DNA of 24,777 nucleotides from JAQVHD01 sp035369485 (GTDB lineage Bacteria > Patescibacteriota > Minisyncoccia > UBA6257 > JAAZHW01), in contig DAOSMC010000007.1 of the NCBI GenBank assembly GCA_035369485.1, positions 1 through 24,777 of the forward strand. Reading direction: 5' to 3'. The position numbers were made by a program, and so were the translations under genes. Positions 15,601 through 20,362 of this stretch are shown one piece after another. The number at the start of each line of letters is the position of its first letter. Within the stretch, counting starts at the first letter, position 1. Below the pieces are notes generated by a model. It saw only the letters and a program-made list of their open reading frames with translations, ran no database searches and was not told where the DNA came from.

Positions 15601-17643
15601 ATAGTTTTTTACAGCGGCAAAAGGGATAAAGAATTTCCAGCGCAAAAATTTCGTTTAGGCGAATTTTATCATTTTATTTCAGAAGAATCAGGATATTTAG
15701 CTCAAATTAATGCACTGGTTTTAACTTTTAATTGTTCAATGTTTGTCAAAGCAGAAGTTTATTCCGTTGATAATGGAGAGATTAAAAATTTGATAGGCGA
15801 ATCAAAAGAACCATCGCTAATAAATGTTTTTTGGTATCCCAATTATCGCGGTTGGACATTTGAAAGCGGTCAAGTGATATTAGAAAAAAACAAAGAATAT
15901 GCTGTGCGATTTTTGCTGGATCATCTCATTGTTGACGGTAATTGTCAGATGGCTTTTCATCAGAACGAAGAAGAAAATAAAATGATAATGGATATTTTGG
16001 GTTATAAAACTGCTCTTAATAATTTAACCCAGAAAACAGCGAATCATAATCCGTTGCCCGAAGAAGAAACAATATTTGAAAATACAATTTCTTTTTCTGC
16101 TCAGATTTTTAGCTACAACAATTGGCCAGTGAAATTGGAGGTAGAATTGAGACCACGGCAAGAAAGTTTTGATGATCAAATTCTTAAAGGCGATTCGCAT
16201 TTTTTTGAAAGTTCCTATTTAGATTCTGGTAAGATAGCGGAAATAACGGTTGGTGGCTTGGCGGATGGAGCGTATCATTGGCGAGCGCGGGTGATTGATA
16301 TTTTTGGCAATCCTTCTGATTGGTATTATTACGGCGATTCGCAAAAATATTATCGATACAATTGGGAATCACCGCCAATTAATATTCAAGATAATTCCGA
16401 TTTTTATGTTGATGCTGAGCGAACCGATTATCCTGAAAATACCCTTTATTATCAGCCTCTAGCAGAGAATATTAATGATCTGCCGACATCGTATACTATT
16501 TGGTATGGCCCTGATTATAGAATATTCACTTTTTCGCCTCATCAAAGTGGTTATGTTGATTCAGCTGAAGTAGCAGCACATTACAATCATTGCACGTTTC
16601 CCATGAGCGCGGAACTTTATTCTTTATCTCCTGACCAAAATGATGGCTTGCCGGATCAGCTTTTGGCCAAATCAATGGATGACATTCCGCACCCCATCTC
16701 TGATTATACACAGCCATATTTTGAATCATTCAAACTTGATGGTTGGCGTTTTGATCGAGAAGTTTATTTAGAAGCCGGCCATTTTTATGGTTTGAAAATT
16801 AAATTTTCCGATAAGCATGATTGGGCCGGAATGGCGAATTGTGGAGTGCAATTTGGTCTTCGTAAGGATGCGAATAATTCCCGAGTTTATACTATGCGAG
16901 GTGGTCGATTATATCTTGATTTTGATGAGGATCTGAGATTGGTGATTTATAAAAAAGACATAGCGGAAAACGAAAAAGCAACTGATTCTGTGCTAGATAG
17001 CAATAATGAAACAGAGCAAAATGAAATGACTAATTCAGAAAAAACAGTTGATGAAAATCAGCCTCTTCAAAATGATAATTGTGAAAATGAGGCTGAGGCG
17101 CCTTTGTGCAGTACATCAGAAATTGAGATCAATGACCAAGTTGAAAATTTGGATGCTGAGCTAAACACATCAATTGATAATCGTCAGCCATCAGAAGAGG
17201 ATTCTTGTTTTGAGGAAAACCTTTTGTTGCCAGAAGAGGAAAGTGTTTCACCATCAGAAAATGAAAATATTTTATTGCCAGAAAATATTGCGCCACCAGT
17301 TGAAACAACAACTTCAACTGAATTAATAAATTCTTCTGATTCTTTTCTCAATGAAAATACCTCGTCATTAGAAAATTTTTCGTCGTCAGATCAAACAGTA
17401 GAGGAAGAAGAAATATCAGAGGAAACATCAACGAGTGTAGAAAACGAAAGTGAGATAGAGCCGAAGGCGATAATAACAGAGGAAGAATCAGATTTATTTC
17501 CGGATGATAGTGAAACGACCCTAATGGATCTATCTGATATTGAGGAAAAAACAGAAGAGGAAAATGAAAGTGAAATGATGCCGGATTTATCTGAAGTTGA
17601 AGAAGGAGAAAAAGAAAGCGAAAGTGGAGATGGAATAGAATAG
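12634..17643 (+). CDS. Giant secreted multidomain protein: zinc phospholipase C/P1-nuclease-like domain, two lamin-tail domains, duplicated beta modules, acidic tail
   Basis: The 1669-residue protein starts at ATG 12634, which gives a clean signal peptide (1-23, ending SALA). An in-frame TTG 21 codons earlier lies in a terminator stem and was rejected. Domains by eye: (1) about 24-330, helical, like zinc phospholipase C / S1-P1 nuclease, with H30, D65, H74 and the cluster H173-x3-D177-x5-H183, the same spacing as H118/D122/H128 of Bacillus cereus PLC, plus E196. (2) Pro/Ser/Thr linker, about 402-476. (3) LTD 1, about 496-645, with INEIAWMG and NDEWIELKN. (4) SP-repeat linker, 652-687. (5) LTD 2, about 689-860. 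(6) FnIII-like region, about 868-990. (7) Beta module A, about 990-1118. (8) FnIII-like, about 1146-1240. (9) Module B, about 1270-1440. (10) Glu/Ser-rich acidic tail, about 1443-1669, with no LPXTG or membrane anchor. An extracellular hydrolase or adhesin is inferred. Confidence 0.85.
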   Translation: MFQKILSLLFGLGIIFFPLSALAYSNTTTHPALTSEMVKFYNNFSDKKINDQQRQWMMDGSSKEDVPTTRTLNHFYDPIYQMGLSGEINAGELTPFIKVLEPMILSAKEWAQNSYAQATFLAEAYKNAALNPFTQSTKSAVEILTTHTWEKAINSYINGNQQDAFENLGHILHLIEDMAVPAHVRNDHHLRGDAYENWAAQFGPDNINVVSQLKNKSPLKFNSLNQYFDYLAVYTNTHFYSQDTIGIQTGYNQPEWNYLNTKILDGYVYSINNDDFGEYILVRKGLSNSYFVSTIFDLSVQDKLIYSDYWSHLSRQAVLTGSGVIDLFFQEVEKYKNDLAFKEKINEAMIKTTLENIKKLFGNLFGDKQTETANSNFEEIANNANSMNNNSSEQVNEINIPLTPTPQIESLNEIVINPTPFFTPSPTPTSKPTPTPSLSVTPLPSPTKTPAPTPTLTPRPTYSPSPSPTPLVTVISSGNSSKTINFCSISNGIPTSNKIIINEIAWMGTENSANDEWIELKNISNESIDITNWQLIDKNNQIKISFPSKILAPGEFYLLERTDDAPVVNIKADLTFTGVINDTDETLQLFDSHCILQDEAKTNENGQWPAGNKDEKRSMERDTDLTWHTYSGEINNGIYGTPKQENSLKIIEPSPSPSPSPSETPSPSPSPSPSSTPTPTPTLTSTAQILISEILYDAEESDEGKEFIELYNPNNFEVDLSHWSLRLIKNNETTSDSLGKIETNENHIISPRGFLLIGYNKYSSSTYNIEADILRTSYTLPNPTQENIYTIRLLNKEGITVDEITYQENSCLTGASLERKAKETSTSISMTEGEDQFLGNGYDSDLMTDFIIRSPQPQNSSSLPEPREKPPAPENISYQFTNGGLMLYFSLSQPATSSALEFESFYSYFKEDLSNNFGSSASAILSATIKITKADWMNKSFEGMIEGFPLDQLNYLYLRMRSKDKDGLVSDLSEIIFVEPATEIINQAPIVFYSGKRDKEFPAQKFRLGEFYHFISEESGYLAQINALVLTFNCSMFVKAEVYSVDNGEIKNLIGESKEPSLINVFWYPNYRGWTFESGQVILEKNKEYAVRFLLDHLIVDGNCQMAFHQNEEENKMIMDILGYKTALNNLTQKTANHNPLPEEETIFENTISFSAQIFSYNNWPVKLEVELRPRQESFDDQILKGDSHFFESSYLDSGKIAEITVGGLADGAYHWRARVIDIFGNPSDWYYYGDSQKYYRYNWESPPINIQDNSDFYVDAERTDYPENTLYYQPLAENINDLPTSYTIWYGPDYRIFTFSPHQSGYVDSAEVAAHYNHCTFPMSAELYSLSPDQNDGLPDQLLAKSMDDIPHPISDYTQPYFESFKLDGWRFDREVYLEAGHFYGLKIKFSDKHDWAGMANCGVQFGLRKDANNSRVYTMRGGRLYLDFDEDLRLVIYKKDIAENEKATDSVLDSNNETEQNEMTNSEKTVDENQPLQNDNCENEAEAPLCSTSEIEINDQVENLDAELNTSIDNRQPSEEDSCFEENLLLPEEESVSPSENENILLPENIAPPVETTTSTELINSSDSFLNENTSSLENFSSSDQTVEEEEISEETSTSVENESEIEPKAIITEEESDLFPDDSETTLMDLSDIEEKTEEENESEMMPDLSEVEEGEKESESGDGIE
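13838..14062 (+). repeat. Low-complexity Pro/Ser/Thr linker coding repeat 1
   Basis: Degenerate short units (cc-a/t-t/a-cg-cc type) encode a TPTP/SPSP linker between the PLC-like domain and the first lamin-tail domain. The opposite strand shows a spurious long Gly/Val ORF here for the same reason. Confidence 0.8.
14587..14694 (+). repeat. Low-complexity SP/TP linker coding repeat 2
   Basis: A second, more regular run of Ser-Pro dipeptide codons (tcg/tct/tca-cc) encodes the linker between the two lamin-tail domains. Such runs are typical extended, possibly glycosylated spacers in secreted proteins. Confidence 0.8.
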
Positions 17644-17654
17644 ACTAATGAGCA

Positions 17655-17690
17655 GGCGGCGCCGCTTTAAGCGGCGCCGCCTTCTTCTTT
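17655..17690 (+). terminator. GC-rich hairpin after the giant protein gene, probable terminator
   Basis: A perfect 13-bp stem, GGCGGCGCCGCTT (17655-17667) with AAGCGGCGCCGCC (17669-17681), has a nominal 1-nt loop; a few central pairs would open in RNA. It begins 12 bp after the stop. The downstream tract is pyrimidine-rich (CTTCTTCTTT) instead of a clean T-run. It is nearly all G+C in an AT-rich neighbourhood. Confidence 0.65.
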
Positions 17691-17699
17691 CGTCTCTAA

Positions 17700-18025
17700 C
17701 TTCCGCTGTTATGCTTTAGCATAACAGCACCGTCTGTCCCTTCCGTTTCTAATTTGCGCTATTATGTTTTAACTTCTGCTGTTATGCTTTAGCATAACAG
17801 CACCATGCCACTTGTGCCTTTTGTTTCTAATTTATGGTGTTATGCTTTAGCATAACAGCACCGTCTGTCCCTTCCGTTTCTAATTTGCGCTANNNNNNNN
17901 NNNNNNNNNNNNNNNNNNNNNNNNNNNNNNNNNNNNNNNNNNNNNNNNNNNNNNNNNNNNNNNNNNNNNNNNNNNNNNNNNNNNNNNNNNNNTTAACTTC
18001 TGGTGTTATGCTTTAGCATAACAGC
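17700..18025. repeat. Palindromic hairpin repeat array with 131-bp higher-order period
   Basis: Four near-identical 24-nt palindromes lie at 17705-17728, 17778-17801, 17836-17859 and 18002-18025. Each has arms (G)CTGTTATGC and GCATAACAGC around TTTA; copies 3 and 4 have GGTG instead of GCTG at the left edge. The spacers repeat too: the stretch from CACCGTCTGTCCC through TTTGCGCTA occurs at about 17727-17761 and again at 17858-17892. Hairpins 1 to 3 and the spacer copies are both exactly 131 bp apart. A degenerate half-unit (GCTATTATGTTTTA, 17759-17772) sits between hairpins 1 and 2. It is not a CRISPR, because the spacers are themselves repeats. The function is unknown; the family resembles REP/BIME-type intergenic palindromes. 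Confidence 0.85.
17893..17992. other. Assembly gap (100 N) inside the hairpin array
   Basis: Exactly 100 N, a placeholder length. The left flank ends in GCGCTA, which matches 17756-17761. The right flank starts TTAACTTCTG, matching 17769-17778. If the array continues in register, the missing DNA is 7 nt or 7 nt plus whole 131-bp units, not 100 nt. Confidence 0.9.
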
Positions 18026-18039
18026 GCTGCCTGCTCTCT

Positions 18040-18087
18040 CTGAACTTTATTCCAAATCTCTTCCTGAACTTCATTCTAAATCTCTCT
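18040..18087. repeat. 24-bp tandem duplication
   Basis: Copy 1 (18040-18063) and copy 2 (18064-18087) both begin CTGAACTT and share ATTC.AAATCTCT; 20 of 24 positions match. From here to 18193 I see only AT-rich sequence without a gene. Confidence 0.7.
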
Positions 18088-18193
18088 CCGAGTATTTTAT
18101 CTATTATTTTTAAAAAATATTTTATTTACCATTTTTTAAAATTAAGCAAGTGAAGTAGAGGCAGCCGTGATTTTAAAAATAAATGCAATTGAT

Positions 18194-18231
18194 TAGCTCA
18201 TGAGTTAGCTCATGAGCTAACTCATGAGCTA
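18194..18231. repeat. Perfect 38-bp palindrome made of three 12-bp direct repeats
   Basis: The segment equals its own reverse complement over all 38 bp. It also contains CTCATGAG three times at a strict 12-bp spacing (18197, 18209, 18221), the units being TAGCTCATGAGT, TAGCTCATGAGC and TAACTCATGAGC plus TA. It lies about 95 bp upstream of the rnpB start and is followed by CGAAAAAGCCTTTTATTTTT. It could be a terminator-like hairpin closing the repeat region, or a protein-binding site. Confidence 0.85.
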
Positions 18232-18289
18232 CGAAAAAGCCTTTTATTTTTGAAAATTATTCATTTCTCATTTAAATTTTTCTAATCCC

Positions 18290-18317
18290 TTGATTTTTGT
18301 AAAAAAATTTCTAAAAT
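18290..18317 (+). promoter_or_regulatory. Sigma70-type promoter of rnpB
   Basis: TTGATT (18290-18295), a 16-bp spacer and TAAAAT (18312-18317, 5/6 consensus) place the transcription start at about 18324-18326. That is where the P1 helix of RNase P RNA begins, which supports both calls. Confidence 0.6.
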
Positions 18318-18325
18318 TCCTTTTA

Positions 18326-18753
18326 GTTTCTTTGGTAAGTAGGCAACTGCTATTAATATTTTGAAACGGCTTTCGCCAAATCAAATATTAATAGAGGAAA
18401 GTCCGAACACTCTATTGTTTTAAACTTCTTTTATGCAGTTTAGAACAATGGCGCGGGTAGTTGCTAACAGCAACCGGCTGGCATTAGCTAGTCAGGGAAA
18501 GTGTCACAGAGACTATACCGCTCTGACTTCTGTCGGAGTAAGGGTGAAAAGAGTGGAGGTAAGAGCTCCCAGCTTTGATTGGCGACAATCAAAGGTGAAA
18601 AACCCTACCCAGTGCAAGATCGAACAGTCGCCTAAAGCGACAGGTGGATCGCTCTGAACTGAATGGCAACATTCAGTCAAGATAAATAGTTGCCAGTCAT
18701 TGAAATGCAAGTTTCAATGACCACAGAATTCGGCTTATTCTTATCAAAGGAAC
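18326..18753 (+). ncRNA. rnpB: RNase P RNA, bacterial type A-like
   Basis: This is the catalytic RNA that removes 5' leaders of pre-tRNAs. Conserved pieces are in order: GAGGAAAGTCCG near the 5' end, GAAAGTGTCACAGAGACTATACCGC, AGGGTGAAAAG, GGTAAGAGCTCCCAG, ACCCAGTGCAAGATCGAACAG and the 3' ACAGAATTCGGCTTAT. Helix P1 pairs 18326-18339 with 18740-18753 (14 bp including G-U). P2 pairs GGCAACT (18342-18348) with AGTTGCC (18688-18694). P3 is the arm CTATTAATATT with its complement just before GAGGAAAG. A hairpin GTCATTGAAA/TTTCAATGAC precedes the 3' conserved block. The ends are set from P1, giving about 428 nt. Short ORFs across this region are not genes. Confidence 0.96.
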
Positions 18754-18760
18754 AAAAACT

Positions 18761-18804
18761 ATCAGAAAATCCTGCCCACCGGCAGGGTTTTCTGATTTTT
18801 TTTT
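18761..18804 (+). terminator. Rho-independent terminator of rnpB
   Basis: A 16-bp stem with one G-U pair, ATCAGAAAATCCTGCC (18761-18776) with GGCAGGGTTTTCTGAT (18781-18796), closes a CACC loop. Nine T follow (18796-18804). A textbook intrinsic terminator 8 nt after P1. Confidence 0.92.
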
Positions 18805-18833
18805 GCTTTTTAGTTTGTTTAGGAAAAGAGGCG

Positions 18834-18870
18834 GGCGGCGGAAAATTTTCAAAGAAAATTTTCCGCCGCC
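18834..18870. repeat. Long GC/AT-block hairpin between rnpB and rpsF
   Basis: A perfect 17-bp stem, GGCGGCGGAAAATTTTC (18834-18850) with GAAAATTTTCCGCCGCC (18854-18870), has an AAA loop. There is no T-run on either side, so it is not a simple terminator. The rest of the gap (18871-19060) shows no gene and no further structure that I can support. Confidence 0.75.
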
Positions 18871-19060
18871 GCCCCACCGTTTTCCATTATTTTATCAATT
18901 GATTGTTGAATAAACAGCAAAAATCACCCGGATACTGGTAACTCAAAGAAATTTGATTTATACTCAAAGCAGTATTTCACCCTTTCGCGCTAAAAACTAA
19001 AAATAAAATTCCAAAGATCAAATTTTAGCTGTTTTAACATTTCAAGGCACATGCAATTAG

Positions 19061-19088
19061 TTGACAATTGAAAAATTAGCAGTAAACT
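19061..19088 (+). promoter_or_regulatory. Promoter of rpsF-ssb-rpsR
   Basis: A perfect -35 TTGACA (19061-19066), a 16-bp spacer and TAAACT (19083-19088, 4/6) are present. The start would fall at about 19095, only a few nt before the rpsF ATG at 19098, implying a nearly leaderless mRNA. Confidence 0.5.
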
Positions 19089-19097
19089 TTAATTATT

Positions 19098-19586
19098 ATG
19101 GACAAAAAAGTCTACGAAATTACTTTTGTTCTAAGCAGCCGATTGATAGATGCAGAACTAAAAGAATTGTTAGAGAAAATCAAGCAAGGGCTTGAAGGAT
19201 TGGGCGCTAAAATTTTAAAACAATCAGAATTTAATAAAATTAATCTGGCCTATCCCATTAAAAAAGAAACCCAAGCGTACTTTGGTTATTTTTGGTTTGA
19301 ATTAGAGCCGGAAAAAATTTCCGAAATCAAAGATGTTTTTCTATTTGAAAAAAATATTCTCCGCTATTTAATTGTTACGCCGCCTCCAAAACATCAACAA
19401 AAAACAGTTAAACCTAAAGCTCAGCCCCGAATCTTGTCTAAAGAGCAGATTAGCGCCTTAGAAGAGTTTGTTCCTCTTGCTGCGGAAGGTATAGAAACTA
19501 GCACCACTCAAGAAAGTAGAGAATTAACTGAAGTTGAAGAAGAAAAATTAGAAGAAAAATTAGAAGAAATTCAAAAATTAGCTTAA
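19098..19586 (+). CDS. rpsF: 30S ribosomal protein S6 with C-terminal extension
   Basis: S6 binds S18 and 16S rRNA in the platform of the small subunit. The 162 residues begin with the typical KVYEITFVLSS strand, continue with LAYPIKKETQAYFGYFWFEL, and the core ends at LRYLIVTPPP (about residue 100). A further 60-residue charged extension follows, ending in an ELTEVEEEKLEEKLEEIQKL helix, making it longer than the E. coli core. The order rpsF-ssb-rpsR is the widely conserved bacterial one and supports the call. ssb follows after 36 bp. Confidence 0.92.
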   Translation: MDKKVYEITFVLSSRLIDAELKELLEKIKQGLEGLGAKILKQSEFNKINLAYPIKKETQAYFGYFWFELEPEKISEIKDVFLFEKNILRYLIVTPPPKHQQKTVKPKAQPRILSKEQISALEEFVPLAAEGIETSTTQESRELTEVEEEKLEEKLEEIQKLA

Positions 19587-19622
19587 AAACAAAAAAAGGT
19601 CTTAAATTAATTTTTTGTAAGT

Positions 19623-20084
19623 ATGAATTTTAATAAAGTATTTATTCTTGGCAATTTAACACGTGATCCAGAACTGCGCACTACGCCCGCCGGTCAGAGT
19701 GTGGCCTCTTTTGGCGTAGCTACAAATCGTTTTTGGAATGACAAAAATGGGCAAAAACAAAGTGAAGTAGAATTTCATAATGTTGTGGCGTGGGGGAAAT
19801 TAGCTGAAACAGCCAGCCGTTATTTGTCCAAAGGTAAATTAGTTTTTGTTGAAGGCCGATTAAAAACACGCAGTTGGACTGATCAAAATGGTGTTCGTCA
19901 TTCGCGAACGGAAATTATTGCTCAGAATTTCCAACTTGGTCCGCGCGGAGCTGGCGAAACTATTACTCCGACTGGCGCGAATGAAGGCATTGATGCCGAA
20001 GCTCCAGCTGATTTAGACAATCTTCCCGAAGATATCCCCGTTATTAGCGAAGATGAAATTTCAGCCGACGATCTCCCATTCTAA
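19623..20084 (+). CDS. ssb: Single-stranded DNA-binding protein
   Basis: SSB coats single-stranded DNA during replication and repair. The 153 residues carry the OB fold (about 1-105): MNFNKVFILGNLTRDPELR, ASFGVATNRFW, VEFHNVVAWGKLAE, YLSKGKLVFVEGRLKTRSW and a TEIIAQNFQLG strand. A short acidic tail ends in ADDLPF, the conserved tip that recruits partner proteins. It lies between rpsF and rpsR, as in many bacteria. Confidence 0.96.
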   Translation: MNFNKVFILGNLTRDPELRTTPAGQSVASFGVATNRFWNDKNGQKQSEVEFHNVVAWGKLAETASRYLSKGKLVFVEGRLKTRSWTDQNGVRHSRTEIIAQNFQLGPRGAGETITPTGANEGIDAEAPADLDNLPEDIPVISEDEISADDLPF

Positions 20085-20102
20085 TAATTAATTATTTAAT
20101 CT

Positions 20103-20300
20103 ATGAAACAATGTTTTTTTTGCAGTCAAAACGTAGATGAGGTGGATTATAAAGATGTGGAATTATTGCCGCGTTTTTTAACGCTTCAATCAAAAATTAT
20201 TCCAGCAAAAAAATCTGGTTTATGTCGCAAGCATCAGCAGCGATTAACCAAAGCAGTTAAACGAGCACGCTATTTGGGATTAATCAAATACCAGCCCTAA
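20103..20300 (+). CDS. rpsR: 30S ribosomal protein S18
   Basis: The 65-residue protein has the S18 signature DYKDVELLPRFLTLQSKIIP and a C-terminal basic helix RLTKAVKRARYLGLIKY. C4 and C7 (CFFC) together with C41 and H44 (CRKH) form a complete potential zinc site, so this is the 'C+' type paralogue. The gap to ssb is 18 bp. It partners S6 in the ribosome platform. Confidence 0.95.
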   Translation: MKQCFFCSQNVDEVDYKDVELLPRFLTLQSKIIPAKKSGLCRKHQQRLTKAVKRARYLGLIKYQP

Positions 20301-20301
20301 T

Positions 20302-20330
20302 TTAACTTTTTGATATTTTTTACGTATAAT
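20302..20330 (+). promoter_or_regulatory. Promoter of the htrA-clpB unit
   Basis: TTAACT (20302-20307, 4/6), a 17-bp spacer and a perfect TATAAT (20325-20330) are seen. Transcription would start near 20337, about 26 nt before ATG 20363. No CIRCE-like inverted repeat is seen here, so HrcA control is not supported. Confidence 0.55.
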
Positions 20331-20362
20331 CTAATAGCCATCAATTAACATTGTTGGATTTT

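Noticed and set aside
17834..18016. ORF crossing the 100-N gap in the repeat array
   Set aside because: It depends on placeholder Ns and repeat sequence; no coding signal.
17700..18025. CRISPR array
   Set aside because: The units are palindromic 24-mers with irregular 58-73 bp distances and the spacers repeat one another; no cas genes nearby.
17700..18025. Integron attC sites or a Xer dif site
   Set aside because: No RYYYAAC/GTTRRRY pair in the attC layout and no integrase. The TTATG/CATAA arms superficially recall dif, but their orientation and spacing do not fit and several copies are present.
18433..18902. Short ORFs on both strands across 18433-18902
   Set aside because: They overlap RNase P RNA, its terminator and the following hairpin; the conserved sequence is RNA structure, not protein.
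20301..20362. CIRCE/HrcA operator before htrA-clpB
   Set aside because: No TTAGCACTC-N9-GAGTGCTAA-like inverted repeat is visible; only a sigma70-type promoter.
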